DNA of 64,000 nt from Orientallactaga sibirica (Eukaryota > Chordata > Mammalia > Rodentia > Dipodidae). Where the stretch lies: positions 2,087,501 to 2,151,500 of the forward strand of contig JAEOAD010002231.1 of the NCBI GenBank assembly GCA_036365145.1, written 5' to 3'. Both the position numbers and the translations under genes were made by a program. The notes beneath the pieces are model-generated. The model did no database searches. It saw only the letters and a list, made by a program, of their open reading frames with translations, and was not told the origin of the DNA. Positions 43,984 to 55,063 of this stretch are shown here, piece by piece. Positions within the stretch are counted from its first letter, which is position 1; the number at the start of each line of letters is the position of its first letter.

Positions 43984-44164
43984 AAATTATGCTCCTGGCC
44001 CCCACAAACTCATGGTCGTCTCCTGATACAAAACGTATTCAGTGCAACTTCAAAATACCCCCGTAGTCTTTACTTGTCTCACACTATTCACAATCCCAAA
44101 GTCTCTTCTGAGATTTAAAGCAATCTTTTAACTGTGACCTCCTTTAAAATTAAGAAACAAATTA

Positions 44165-44375
44165 TTAGGTTGGCATGGTAGCACATGACTTTAATTCTAG
44201 GACTCAGGAGGCAGAGGCAGAGGCAGGAGTGAGTTTAAAGGCCTGAGAGTACATAGTAAATTCCAAGTCAGTCTGGGCTTGAGCAAACCCTACCTTGAAA
44301 AGCCCAAACCAAACAAAACCCAAAATAAAACAACAATGAAAAACAAAACAAACAAACAAAAGCAAATGAAGAAAA
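44165..44375 (+). repeat. B1 SINE, sense, with 13-bp TSD, inside element A
   Basis: Perfect AAGAAACAAATTA repeats at 44152-44164 and 44376-44388. The B1 is diverged (GGTTGGCATGGTAGCACATG) and its tail is a long mix of CAAA and CAAAAC. Confidence 0.94.
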
Positions 44376-45619
44376 AAGAAACAAATTACATGCTTCTAAC
44401 ATATAATAGTAAATATTCTTATTAAAAAAGGGAGGAATAGGAATGTACAAAGGGAAGATTGGACCAAAGCAAAACCACAACCTAGCAGGTCAGACATGAA
44501 ATCCTACAGCTTCATATCTGGAACTTGTGATGGAATCATCTGGGCTCCAAAAAGTTTGCTGCCCCTCCAGCTCTGCTGCCTGTAGCACACATAGTCTCTC
44601 TTGGGCCAGATCTTGGAGTCTACAGCTCTCTTTGGCAGATGGCCCATAGTACTTGCATCTCCAATATCCTGGGGTCTTCACTGCTTCATGCAATGACCTC
44701 ACAAGACCTCCTTGCAGGGAATTTGACTGCATCACACATTTTTTTGACCCCAGAGACTCTCTGAAATCATGGAGAAAAATGTCATGATCCCCTTAACCTT
44801 GCATCTTTCATACCTACAAAACCAGTTTCATGAGAATGATGCTGCCACGTGGGGCTGGAGCTTGATACCCTTGGACCAAAGCAGCAGTGGGTCAGCAGCT
44901 CTTGGCTGCTGAATTTGGAGAAACACTCTCCAAGACAAGACAGTTGTTTTGCAGCAGAGAATCCTTTCTGTGGTGTTTTTGGTTTGGTCTTTCTCCTTTC
45001 AAAGGAATTGACACTCTCACAAGTTAGAGTTTTTAATTGGTGGGGTCTTGCCCTCGGGGCACCTATTCTGTTGTTCCAATGCAGAGAATGTGGTTTCTTT
45101 GTAATTGTATTAATGACTTTAATCTCATGTATCTCTAACAATTTCAGATGCTTTATCAGTGGTCCTTTTTTGGATTTTAAATTTGCTTATATACCATTGC
45201 CCTCTAAACTTTACTGTTTTTTTTTTCCATATTTTTTGATCTTTGCTGTAGATCTGTACAATAGCAGTGAGCAGTCACCATGACACTAACTCAATGCTAT
45301 CATGCCTTGAAATTCTCTCCCTCAGGCAGAATAGTTCATTCGGCTCCCATTAATTTAAAATTCAGCCTCACTTAACTTCATGGGACACAAGCACGATGCA
45401 GCCAGATTTTTTTTTCCCCAAGATTTTCACATAAGCTGCTTCTAGCCCAGTTCCCAACATAGTCTTTGTTCCTCTCTGAAACGTCCTGGTAGACCAGCCT
45501 CCGTTAACTGTTTCTCTCAGCATTCAGGTCTTCTTAACTCCAAGCAGGATGACTCCTTAAGCTCTGCTTATTGCATTCTACGACTTATCTGAGCCCAAAG
45601 TTCCAAACTCTTTTCTTTT

Positions 45620-45789
45620 CTTTTTTTGTTTTAGTTTTGGTTTTTTGAGTTAGGGTCTCTCTCTAGTCCAGGCTGACCTGGAATCACTATATATTCTCAG
45701 AGTGGTCTCGAACTCACAGTGATCTTCCTACCTCTGCCCCGCCCCCCCCTCCCCAGTGCCGGGATTAAAGGCATGCGTCACCACGCCCG
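45620..45789 (-). repeat. B1 SINE, antisense, inside element A
   Basis: T-rich start, GAGTTAGGGTCTCTCTCTAG, a C-rich alteration GCCCCGCCCCCCCCTCC near the middle, and the end GCGTCACCACGCCCGGC. Confidence 0.9.
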
Positions 45790-45804
45790 GCATTCCAATT
45801 TTTT

Positions 45805-45955
45805 TCTTTTTGGTTTTGCAAGGTAGGGTCTCACTCTGGTCCAGGCTGACCTGGAATTAACTATGTAGTCTCAGGGTGGCCTTGAACTCTCAGTGATCCT
45901 CTTACCTCTGCCTACCGAATGCTGGGATTTAAGGTGCACGCCACCAAGCCCGGCT
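45805..45955 (-). repeat. B1 SINE, antisense, directly after another B1
   Basis: Begins TTTTTGGTTTTGCAAGGTAG, with the GGAATTAACTATGTAGTCTC variant also seen at 60046. GCATTCCAA occurs at the left (45790) and right (45956) as an imperfect TSD. Confidence 0.9.
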
Positions 45956-46028
45956 GCATTCCAAATTCTTATGCACTTCTTCCACAAACCAATTCCAAAG
46001 TCCTGTAAACTGCCTTTAACATTGCAAT

Positions 46029-46047
46029 GGCTCCACTTCTAGGTGTC
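46029..46047 (-). promoter_or_regulatory. Putative primer-binding site of element A (tRNA-Leu type)
   Basis: On the minus strand GGTGTC-like sequence followed by TAGAAGTGGAGCC lies a few bases inside the LTR at 46054. Its similarity to the ERVL primer site is partial. Confidence 0.5.
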
Positions 46048-46053
46048 GTTCTC

Positions 46054-46398
46054 TGTGTTACTTACTTTCTTGTTTCTGTGACCAAATACTTGTCCAGAAG
46101 AAACTTGAAGAAGGAAAGGGTTTAGTTTGGCTTACCGGTCCAGGAAACTTACAGTCCATCATGGTGGGGAAGGCATGGCAGCAGGAGCAGGGAGCCAGCT
46201 GGTCACATTGCCTCCATGCACAGGAAGCAGAGGATGAACAGGAAGGGAGGCTGGGCTATAAAACCACAAGGCAAACCCCTAGTGACCTCTTTCTTCAGCA
46301 AAGCCCCACCTTCTAAGGGTTCCACACCTTCTTAAACACCAGCTGGGAACCAAGTGTTCAAACACATGACCCATGGTGGACATTTTATTTTGAAAACA
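46054..46398 (-). repeat. LTR of element A (right, the 5' LTR)
   Basis: From TGTGTTACTTACTTTCTTGT to TTTTATTTTGAAAACA. The interior matches the left LTR in order. Confidence 0.75.
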
Positions 46399-46434
46399 AA
46401 ATATACTTTGAACATCTTTGGATTTGCATGTAAT

Positions 46435-46585
46435 TTTTTTTTTGTATGTGTGTATGGGTGAGATTAGGTCACATGGGGCCCTGGTTGGTCTTGCTATATA
46501 GCTAAGGATGACCTTGAACTCTTCACCCTCCTACCTTCACGTACCATGTTCTAGGATTAGAGGCATGTATTCCTATGCTTACCTT
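46435..46585 (-). repeat. Old B1-like (proto-B1 or B4) SINE, antisense
   Basis: TTGGTCTTGCTATATAGCTA, GGATGACCTTGAACTCTTCA, CTCCTACCTTCACG and CTAGGATTAGAGGCATGTAT keep the order of antisense B1, with heavy divergence. Confidence 0.65.
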
Positions 46586-47281
46586 GTTTTTAGACTTTTA
46601 ATTTGTTTTCACTTTCTCATTTTTCCCCTTTCCATAAAGTAGGTGGCCAGATCTGAGCTATGGTGCCTTGGTTCATATTTATGACAAAGAGAACAGCCAG
46701 AATAGCTTGTAAGACCCTTACTTTCCAGGTCTGTTTCCTAAAGATGGACCCTATTGAGGAGATATAGTAGTGGTATTGAAGAATGTATGAGAAGGTCACA
46801 GAGAGAAAGTCATCAATGGGGGGGGGGGCACTCTCCTCCAGACTGCTGCTGAGACCTCAAGGGAGAAATGGAGATATGTGGGTTCCATGAACAGCATAAG
46901 TTTGTACCTGCTCTTGGTCCTGGGTAACCCTTACATGGTGTTTGGCCTTTTCATTGTTCTATCACTAACCATGGAAAAGGGCAACAGAACAGTCAGACCT
47001 GGAAGGAATATCTAGACATACTTGAACAGTGCATAGTGACAGGTTGTGTTTACCCAGCCCTTCACAAGCCTGCTTTCTGTAAGATTCAGAGCCCTTCCAA
47101 TCATGTAGAGGCAAAAGGTGGGATTATGGGTGAGGATAACAAGTAAAAATTAAGCATATTTTAAGAAAATAAGATATTGATTGTTCACTCAGGTATAACA
47201 CCATGACACTGACAGTTCAACCATCTTCACAATAAAATAACCTTCCACAAAGTGTAATTCATTTCAAGGATGAAATTATTT
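46586..47281. other. Unassigned DNA with a G11 run
   Basis: No gene or repeat recognised. Eleven G in a row lie at 46818-46828. Confidence 0.45.
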
Positions 47282-47291
47282 TCAATTTTTA

Positions 47292-47770
47292 GAATTTTTT
47301 TTTGAGGCAAGCCCAGCAGACTGGTCTTTTTCTTTTAAAAGTGAGAGAGCAAGAGACAGATAAATAGAGAGAGAAAGAGAGAGAGAGAGAATTGGCACTG
47401 TAGGGCCTCTAGCTACTGTGATTGAACTCCAGACACGTGCACCACATTGTGTGCCTATGTGACCTTGATGCTTGTCTTACCTTGTATGTCTGGCTTACCT
47501 GGGACCTACAGAGTCAAGCATGAGTCCTTAGACTTCACAGGCAAGTGCCTTAACCGCTAAGCCATCGCTCTAGCCCTAGAATTTTGAGAAAGAGAGGGAA
47601 GAGAAAGAGAGAGAGAGAGAATGGATGTACCAGGGCCTCCAGCCATTGCAAACAAATTCCAGATGCATGTGCCATCATGTGTATCTGGCTTTTGTGGGGT
47701 ACTGGGGAATCAAACCTGGGTCCCTAGACTTCATAGGCAAGCACATTAACTGCTAAGATCTCTCCAGCCC
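47292..47770 (-). repeat. Two nested Dip SINEs, antisense
   Basis: An outer Dip (right part about 47583-47770, edge GATCTCTCCAGCCC) is flanked by TCAATTTTTA (47282-47291) and TCAATCTTTTTA (from 47771). A second Dip (about 47310-47573) entered its A-rich tail, with AGAATTTT repeated on each side. The inner copy has an internal duplication around CCTTGTATGTCTGG. Confidence 0.82.
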
Positions 47771-47992
47771 TCAATCTTTTTAATAGTCATTGTATGGATA
47801 TACCAGAGTTTATTTAGCCAGCCTACATGAATGGGTATTTGAAGTATAACCAACCAATATTTTATTGTAAAAAAAAATCTCAAAACCCCAACAAAATACA
47901 GTGCAACAAATCATCTCAAATATACAAAATTTATAAACGTTTCCCTGTATACTGAACTTGAAAACTGTCATTTCTATATCAAACACATTTTT

Positions 47993-48229
47993 AAATGTTT
48001 AAAAAATATATTTCATTTATGTATTTGAGATAGAGAGAGAGGCAGAAGGGAGACAGAGAGACAGAGAAACAGAGAGAATGGGCACATAACGGCCTCCAGC
48101 AATTGCTAACAAACCCCAGAAGCACACACCCCCTTCAGCATCTGGCTTACATGGGTCCTGGGGAATTGAACTGGGGTCCTTTGGTTTTGCAGGCAAACAC
48201 CTTAACTGCTAAGCCATCTCTCCAGCCCC
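47993..48229 (-). repeat. Dip SINE, antisense, with 12-bp TSD
   Basis: AAACACATTTTT (47981-47992) and AAGCACATTTTT (48230-48241) differ at one base. Ordinary-form Dip. Confidence 0.94.
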
Positions 48230-48467
48230 AAGCACATTTTTTGACATATTAATTTAGGAACAGAATTTTATTTTTGAGCAAATACATCCAAGTGCATGGG
48301 CCTCAGGAGCTTCGACTAGATGTATCTATCTCAAGCCTGCACTGATCAATTCTGCTGCTTTTCATTGCTTTTCTAGCCTGAAAGGAAGACACAAAGTCTT
48401 CATAGTTTTTCTCTCCTACTAGAAAACCCAAGCCATGGGAATAAGGCATGGTTTGATATAAATTCCT

Positions 48468-48619
48468 TTTATTTTTTCCTTTTCACAGTAGAGTCTTGTT
48501 CTAGCCCAGGCTGACCTGGAATTCTCTATGCAGTCCCAGGCTGGCCTTGAACTCATGGTGACCCTCTTACTTGGCCTCCTGAGTGCTGGGATTAAAGGTG
48601 TGCGCCACCATGCCTGGCC
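48468..48619 (-). repeat. B1 SINE, antisense, with TSD
   Basis: From TTTATTTTTTCCTTTTCACA to GCGCCACCATGCCTGGC. The TSD ATATAAATTCCT lies at 48456-48467 on the left and appears within each of the two duplicated units on the right. Confidence 0.93.
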
Positions 48620-48679
48620 CCTGTATAAATTCCATATAAATTCCTGCCTGGCCCCTGTATAAATTCCATATAAATTCCT
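48612..48679 (+). repeat. Perfect 34-bp tandem duplication at a SINE border
   Basis: Units 48612-48645 and 48646-48679 are identical. Each holds the last bases of the B1 (GCCTGGCCCC) and the adjoining flank with the TSD. The duplication arose after the B1 insertion and recently enough to be perfect. Confidence 0.95.
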
Positions 48680-49237
48680 GTAAGATTGACAAACTTTAGA
48701 CTATTCTACACTAAGAAAGACCAACAGTCAGGAAATTGCAGGCCACTTTGTTGACTGATAGTTTTCACAATCATCCTGACCTCAGTCTTTGTAGTAGCAC
48801 ACCTAGGTTCTTCTGCAGAGAATAAGTAAGGTTTGCCACTTTCAGCTGAAATGAGCAGATGTGAACCTGAGAACCATCAATTAGGGAGAACATAAAAGAT
48901 ATCACATAGGAAGTTCTGGCTTTCTGAGATGCCCGTGGAATGACATAAATATCCTCTGAGTGTGCGTTAGGGTTAATGTGAGGTGACTGGACTGCGTGTG
49001 CATGCATGTGGGGATTCTTAGCACCATGTGGGTGCAATAAATTTGGTTTCTTCTCATATGCAAGTTATTTCATATTTGAGGACTACTAGCTATTAAAAAG
49101 ATTTCCAAATGTGTCTTTGTGTCTATCTAAGACTGGAAAATGTCTTTGTACAACCCAGTAGAATTTCATGATTGAATCTCAAAATAATTTTCTTATGAGT
49201 TTCGGCTACATGTAATTAATGCTCTAGAAAATTATTA
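48680..49237. other. Unassigned DNA
   Basis: No gene or repeat recognised. Confidence 0.45.
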
Positions 49238-49252
49238 AAAAGCTATTACTAA

Positions 49253-49420
49253 GCCGGGCGTGGTGGCACACGCCTTTAATCCCAGCACTCGGGAGGCAGA
49301 GGTAGGAGGATAGCCGTGAGTTCAAGGCCATCCTGAGACTACATAGTTAATTTAATTCCAGGTCAGCCTGGGCCAGAGTGAGACCCTACCTTGAAAAACC
49401 AAAAACAAAACAAAACAAAA
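49253..49420 (+). repeat. B1 SINE, sense, with 15-bp TSD
   Basis: Perfect AAAAGCTATTACTAA repeats at 49238-49252 and 49421-49435. The CpG-rich head is kept. A small duplication AGTTAATTTAATTCC is present. Confidence 0.97.
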
Positions 49421-49454
49421 AAAAGCTATTACTAAGCATCTAATGTTAAGTCTT

Positions 49455-49662
49455 TTTAAAAATTAAAAAAATATTTATTTATTTGAGAGGGAGAGAAGCA
49501 GATAGATATATAGAGAGAATGGGTGCTCCAAGGCTTTCAGCCACTGTAAATGAACTCCAGACACATGCATCCCCTTGTGCATTTTACATGGATACTGAAT
49601 TGAACCTGGATCCTTTAGCTTTGTAGGCAAGTGGCTTAACCACCAAGCAATCTCTCCAGCCC
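49455..49662 (-). repeat. Dip SINE, antisense, with 14-bp TSD
   Basis: Perfect TAATGTTAAGTCTT repeats at 49441-49454 and 49663-49676. Ordinary form, somewhat diverged body. Confidence 0.96.
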
Positions 49663-49676
49663 TAATGTTAAGTCTT

Positions 49677-50128
49677 ATAATGAATAATGAAGACTTTACT
49701 TCTTTAGACAACTAAGTCAGTCCTTATTGACTCATGTTTCCAAAGAACAAAGTTTTTGCTCATAATTTCTTTTGCTTTTTGGTATGGAAAAAGTTAATGA
49801 GTCTCTGGGTTATTACAAGCATGGAATAGATGACATTTAAAAACTTTTAAATAGTTTGGTCTTAACCCAGACAATGGTAAATTACATAAAACAAAAACAT
49901 TTTGTTATATGTTATTGTTAATACTGAATCAATTTATTCTATAGAAGTTATAGTAACATATTAACATATTTATAATTTGGCAGTATGGTCAGAACATAGT
50001 AGACCTTACTTACATAGTGCCCAAGGTTCTATAGAATGCCCTTTGCAAAATGTACAGCTAAATATATGATCAAGCTAATGTATATAGCATGCTAATGTTT
50101 AAACACTAATTCTCTAAGGGGTATTTAT
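49677..50128. other. Unassigned AT-rich DNA
   Basis: No gene or repeat recognised. Confidence 0.45.
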
Positions 50129-50142
50129 AACTTGGTGATATT

Positions 50143-50328
50143 TAGCTGGGTATGGTGGTGTATGTCTTTAATCCAAGCCCTTGGGAGGCAGAAGGAAGAG
50201 GATTGTTGTGAGTTTGGGGCCAGCCTGGGCCTCTCGAGTAAATTCCAGGTCAATCTGGACTAGAGTGAGACTCTGTTTCAAAAAACAAAAAACAAAAAAC
50301 AAAAAACAAATAAATAAGTAAACTAAAA
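50143..50328 (+). repeat. B1 SINE, sense, with 14-bp TSD
   Basis: AACTTGGTGATATT (50129-50142) and AACTTAGTGATATT (50329-50342) differ at one base. The tail is a (CAAAAAA)n run. Confidence 0.94.
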
Positions 50329-50411
50329 AACTTAGTGATATTGAAGAAAGGATATGTGAGTTAGTGATTTTTGCAACTTTTCAAAAATGGCAATTTAAAA
50401 ATTCTTTATTG

Positions 50412-50545
50412 CAGCCATACATGGTGGCTCATGCCTATGAGCCCTGTAGTGGGAAGGCTGAGGTAGGAGAATTGCCTTGACAAAAGCCTGGGTTACACAG
50501 TAAGTTCCAGGTTCTAGCCTGGGCTAGAGTGACACCTTACCTCAC
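50412..50545 (+). repeat. Old B1 SINE, sense
   Basis: CAGCCATACATGGTGGCTCA, AAGGCTGAGGTAGGAGAATT, AAGCCTGGGTTACACAG and GCCTGGGCTAGAGTGACACC. More diverged than most other B1 copies here. Confidence 0.82.
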
Positions 50546-51679
50546 TCCTTCCCTGCCACCCAAATTCTTCATAGTGTGCTTTTTGATCTGAGAGTCATTC
50601 TGAGACATATCTTATGGACAGGAGAGTTCTCTCTTGGAACTGCATTTCTGAAAACCATGGAATACAATTGGTCCAGCTCACAATGACAAAACAGATTGAG
50701 CAGTTGGAATTTTTCTGGATATTAACATGTATAAAACATTATTTTCCTTACTTCTCTTAGCTTTTATCTTTAAATAGTTATTTTTCTGGGTCCAGACTAA
50801 AATATCCTAAATGTCTATTCTAACTCTCTGTGTGTGTGTGTGTGTATAATATGGTATACATAAATATATCATCTAGAAATCAGTCCACAGTTTTCTCTTT
50901 GCAGCAACACTTCTTTGAAGTACTTTTTCCTTCTCAAGAGAGGGGAGACAGTCATTACACTGTGGTTCATGCTGAATGTGGCCTTGTGTGTCTGCAAATT
51001 GGTCTGTTGGGAAGTATGAGGATCAAAACATCATGGGCTGGTTTTACCTTGTGTGTACTTAACAGCTTTCACATGAGGAGAGAACCTCACATGGACTAAG
51101 TATGATTAAAGGCGTGAGCTGAGCAGAGGGGATTTAGGCTAATGCCCTCCAGAGTCCAGCTCAGGGAGTCTCACTTGTTTAGTTTGAGGCTTGCCTTTTT
51201 TGTTAAATTCTTTTTGGTTTAACATGTATTTTCCTTTCTTTTTAATTCTTCAAAATGAGACATACTCAGTAAAATTTGTTCAGCAGGGAAGATACTCATC
51301 TGCGTATGCTGGTGTAATGGAAAGAAATCTGATCTTGAAGCTTGTTTTTAAGAGTAGCCTACACTATGCTCCACTTCTTAGAGTAAAATATGACACAGGC
51401 ATAATACGTGTCCAGGACAGAATTGCAGTTTGTTTGGTAGTAAGTAAGAAAATACTTAAAGTGACATGTGGCCATGACCCTACTCTGATAGAAATGTAAA
51501 ATCCAGAACTGTCAATGTCCTCACACCTGAAAACATCCCAGGGGACCATGTGTGTGAAGGAGCAAGGAAAGGACAGCGTGTGGGCCAGCTCCCTTCTGAC
51601 AGCAGCAGGGCCTTCAGTACCTTGGACTGGGCAAGGGTAAATTCCTGAACTGTCCTGTTAAATTTCATCTTTCATCTTC
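50546..51679. other. Unassigned DNA
   Basis: No gene or repeat recognised apart from a short (GT)n at about 50828-50845. The open frame at 51191-51499 has no domain I recognise. Confidence 0.45.
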
Positions 51680-52655
51680 TGAAGAATGTAAGTCCCTTTG
51701 ATTGCTTGTCTGGAAAAAAAGGAAGGAAGGAAAGAAAGAAAGAAAGCAAAGAAAGAAACAAGGGAAAAGAGAAAAAGAAATAAATAAGGAAAGATATTGC
51801 TGAAGTCTCGGCATGCTTGGGCTGCAAGATCATTGAGAAATCTTCCTGGAGCTGAGCTGAAAACCTCCTCCATGTAGACCAGTTAACAGAAAGCTGGAAA
51901 AAGCTACACTGCATGCAGGTCTATGGGAGAGAGAGAGAAGTCATCAGTGGAGATAAGCAACACTGGACATTGTAAGCCTTAAGTTTGGCCAGCCAGGGAA
52001 AATGAGCCAATGGGTGCAATAGTGTCATGTCTGTTATGGGGGAAACCAACTGCTCTCTAATTGGACTGGAGGCCCACTCCATGGGAGGGAACACATCCCT
52101 GATACTGAAAACCCATGACAGGGTAGGTCATGAGCCCTAGGGTGTATCATCTGCTGGTGTCTGGCTAAATGCATATATTATGCTCACCAAACTGCCCAGC
52201 AAGCACTTCTCTTAATGTTCATACTTATATATTAATGCTACTTTCACTTTTGGTTAGAGAAGCTTCTCTTTTCAGATGGTGGTGACCTCTGGGATAACTC
52301 AAAAGGCACCGTACTGCTGAGGTGTAGAAGTGATAGAGGAGTGCTCAGCATTGAAACATCTCTATCACATCCTCCAAGGCTCAGGATCCAAGAGCCAAAG
52401 GAAGGGTAGGACTTCTTACAATGCACTCTTTCAGACACAAAAATGGCCTGGATATCCATGACCTTGCAATGCCTGGCACTACCTATATAGGACCCTCATA
52501 ATAAAAGGAAAAGATGATGATATCAAAATAAAAGAGAGATTAATTGAGGGGGGGATATTATGAAGAGTAGATTTATGAAGGGGAACGTGGGGGAGGGGAG
52601 GGAATTATCATGGTTTATTGTTTATAATTATGGAAGTTGTCAATAAAAAAGCTTA
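51680..52655 (+). repeat. L1 3' UTR (Lx-like), sense
   Basis: It follows the same order as the copy at 7901-9060: GAAGAATGTAAGTCC, ATTGCTGAAG, GAGCCAATGGGTGCAATAGT, CATATATTAATGCTACT, CACTTTTGGTTAGAGA, CTCCAAGGCTCAGG, CACAAAAATGGCC and the end GGAAGTTGTCAATAAAA. ORF2 is absent, so this is a 5'-truncated copy. Confidence 0.65.
51714..51790 (+). repeat. Purine tract, (GGAA)n/(GAAA)n
   Basis: Seventy-odd bases of almost pure purine (GGAAGGAAGG then GAAAGAAAG) lie within the L1 3' UTR at a point where the 8-kb copy has only a few bases. L1 3' UTRs are known for purine-rich tracts. The minus-strand frames across it are artefacts. Confidence 0.88.
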
Positions 52656-52972
52656 ACAAAAACAAAAGAGAGAGAAACTCAAGGCTTTATACAGGATGTC
52701 TGCAGCAAGGGTGAACAAGAAAGCGGGGTGCTGTCTCCTAAGAATGACTCCTCTTATATGTGATAGAAAACTCAACTCTCATAGCACTGGTAAACAAAGA
52801 GATTTATTGGCTTATGTTACTGGAAAAGTCCAGGTCCAAACAGGCTTCAGGTGACATTGTGTGTGGGCTCTTGCTGTGTTTCTCTGTGAGTTGCCTGGCT
52901 TGTCTGCATGCCACACGTGAGGCTTTGTCCTCATACTGCCCGCCTTTGTGACCCCGGGATGGCGTCAGTGCC
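52656..52972. other. Unassigned DNA
   Basis: No gene or repeat recognised. Confidence 0.45.
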
Positions 52973-52984
52973 TAGGAGTTATAT

Positions 52985-53246
52985 CTTTTCTATAAAATGT
53001 TTTATTTTTTATTATTACTCTTATTTATTTGTTTATTTGAGAGAGAAAGAGAAGGAGGCAGAGAGAGAGAGAGAGAGATGGGGGTGGGGAGAGAATGGGC
53101 ATAACCAGGGCCTCCAGCCACTGCAAAGCAACTTCAGATACATGTGCTACCTTGTGCATCTGGCTTATGTGGTTCATGGGGGATCAAACCTGGGTCCTTT
53201 GGCTTTGCAGGCAAGTGCTTTAACAAATAAGCCATCTCTTTAGCCC
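52985..53246 (-). repeat. Dip SINE, antisense, with 12-bp TSD
   Basis: TAGGAGTTATAT (52973-52984) and TAGAAGTTATAT (53247-53258) differ at one base. The (GA)n part is long and contains GGGGGTGGGG. Confidence 0.93.
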
Positions 53247-53261
53247 TAGAAGTTATATTTT

Positions 53262-53624
53262 TATGTTTGTTTTTTTTCAGACTAGAAGAGAACACAGGGC
53301 CACTGTGTGCCAGAATAACATGGGCAGAGTTGACATGTAATACAATGTGAACCAGGGCTTTCAGAAGAGTGACAAACACAGGTACCTATATCCCAAGAAT
53401 TCCTAACAAAATTACCTTGATTTATCTTATTTTTAGATCCATTCAGGTTCCATACACACCAGCACTTTGTCGTGGCAATGGAATGACTTGATTTATTTAG
53501 TCGAGGTCCTTGGGAGTGGAGTCAGCCCTGTAGAAACATGAGGAAGATTCATAAGGACCAAAACAAAAGTGTTACTTCTACTTTTTTGGTTTCTTCTAAT
53601 AAAACTAAAGTTTTATTCTTTTTT
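53262..53624. other. Unassigned DNA
   Basis: No gene or repeat recognised. Confidence 0.45.
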
Positions 53625-54220
53625 TTTTTTTGTTGGCACATAACTGTGAATGTTTGTGGAGTATGATGTTTTGATACATGCATATATTATATAATGATCA
53701 AATGAAGGCAATTAACATATCTATCACTTCTAATATTTGATTTTGGAAAGAATGTTCACAATTCACAATCCTTTCTTCTAGCTTTTTTTTTTCTTTTTGT
53801 TTTTTTTGAGGTAGGGTCTCACTCTAGCTCAGGCTGACCTGGAATTCACTATGTAGTCTCAGGGTGGCCTTGAACTCATGGAAAAATCCTCCTACCTCTG
53901 CCTCCCAAGTGCTGGGATTAAAGGCATGCACCACCATGCCCAGCTTCTTCTAGCTTTTTGATATATGTAGTACATTAATACATATGGTCACTCAGCTGTA
54001 ACTATATACCACATCACTACTTGTTTCTTTTAATCAGATAGCTACTGCGTGGGTGTTGATCTACCTCCTCCATCCCGCTTCTTGCCCTCTCCAGCCTCTG
54101 ATAGCCTCCATTCTCCTTTCTACTTCTATGACCTCAACTTCTTTTCGATTCTCCAAGTGAGCGTTATCACATAGTATTTGTCCTCCTAAGCCTTGTTTAT
54201 TCAGGCCTGGAAATAGGATT
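53625..54220 (-). repeat. Old L1 (L1M-type) 3' UTR, antisense, with B1 insertion
   Basis: The classic antisense order is clear: TTGGCACATAACTGTGAATG, GATGTTTTGATACATGCATA, TAATGATCAAATGAAGGCAA, TTAACATATCTATCACTTCT, then after the B1 GGTCACTCAGCTGTAACTAT, CAGCCTCTGATAGCCTCCAT and CTACTTCTATGACCTCAACT. No ORF2 part follows. Confidence 0.85.
53788..53943 (-). repeat. B1 SINE, antisense, inside an L1 3' UTR
   Basis: From TTTTTTGAGGTAGGGTCTCA to CCACCATGCCCAGC. CTTCTAGCTTTTT is present on both sides as the TSD. Confidence 0.94.
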
Positions 54221-54299
54221 ATTTTTAAAAGACAAGTGAACAGTGAGCGATTACAGAAGGTACCCCAAAACAAATTGCTTTAGATGTTTTGAATGACAA

Positions 54300-54420
54300 G
54301 TTTTTGGTTTGTTTGTTGGACGTGTTTTGAGATAGGGCCTGACTCTATCAGGCTGGGCTTGAACTCACAATCTGCCTGCCTCCCCAGTAATGAGATTCTA
54401 GGATTATATCACCATGCCTT
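54300..54420 (-). repeat. Old B1-like SINE, antisense, fragment
   Basis: TTTTGAGATAGGGCCTGACT, CAGGCTGGGCTTGAACTCAC, CTGCCTGCCTCCCCAGTAAT and ATATCACCATGCC keep B1 order with deletions. Confidence 0.65.
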
Positions 54421-54746
54421 TTGAGAACTTTTCCTTTTTCTCCCTGACAGCTAGATAACTTAGGCACTCAGCCCTCTGATATTTTTTAAGTGCTCTTCAT
54501 CCTATCTTTTCTATAGTCTTCGAACTATTTACATTTGAGTTCTGCCTTCACCATTCTCCTCAAACAACTCCCGTCTCCCTGAATCCAAGGGAAGCCTGTA
54601 AATGCTGATTCTCTTGACCTCTGCAATGTCACTCATTTTATTATTACCTCTCTCAACTGTCTTGATGCCATTATTTGTCATCATCTACACTGATGAATCC
54701 CAGTAAAGTTACCTACATACATTATAAAAACCCCCACTATTTGGAC
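54421..54746. other. Unassigned DNA
   Basis: No gene or confident repeat. The text around 54550-54690 has an L2-like flavour that I cannot align. Confidence 0.4.
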
Positions 54747-54963
54747 TGGAGAGATGGTTTAGTGGTTAAAGCGTTTGCCTGCAAAGCCAAAGGACCCAGG
54801 TTCAACTCCCCAGGACCCACATAAGCCAGGTGCACAAGGAGGTGCATACATCTGGAGTTCGTTTCCAGTAGCTGAAGGCCCTGATGTGCCCATTCTCTAT
54901 CTGCGTCTTTCTCTCTTCTTCTCTCTCGCTCTCAAGTAAATAAGTGAAAAAAAATTTAAAAAA
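54747..54963 (+). repeat. Dip SINE, sense
   Basis: Head GGACTGGAGAGATGGTTTAG, box B GTTCAACTCC, body CTGGAGTTCGTTTCCAGTAG, CT-rich part and an AAGTAAATAAGTGAAAAAA tail. Confidence 0.92.
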
Positions 54964-55063
54964 ACACTGTTCTTTTTCTATGTAGATCAAGAATATTGTT
55001 CTCTCATGAAAACAATTATAGGATATAGTTATGTATCATACAATAGTTGTTGTATTGCTCTAT

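Larger units (their letters stand above)
43629..46398 (-). mobile_element. Class III endogenous retrovirus remnant A (MaLR/ERVL type), antisense
   Basis: Two antisense LTRs, 43629-43983 and 46054-46398, bracket about 2.07 kb that includes three B1 insertions. The flanks CAATA (43624-43628) and AAATA (46399-46403) form a 4-of-5 TSD. Just inside the right LTR (the 5' LTR of the element) the minus strand reads GACACCTAGAAGTGGAGCC, a tRNA-Leu-type primer site. The interior is related to element B at 56158. Open frames such as 44490-44735 and 44782-45141 on the minus strand are short and broken; I name no gene in them. Confidence 0.78.

Noticed and set aside
44849..45283. 144-codon frame on the plus strand with hydrophobic stretches
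   Set aside because: It is antisense to the internal region of endogenous retrovirus remnant A, and hydrophobic runs come from T-rich sequence.
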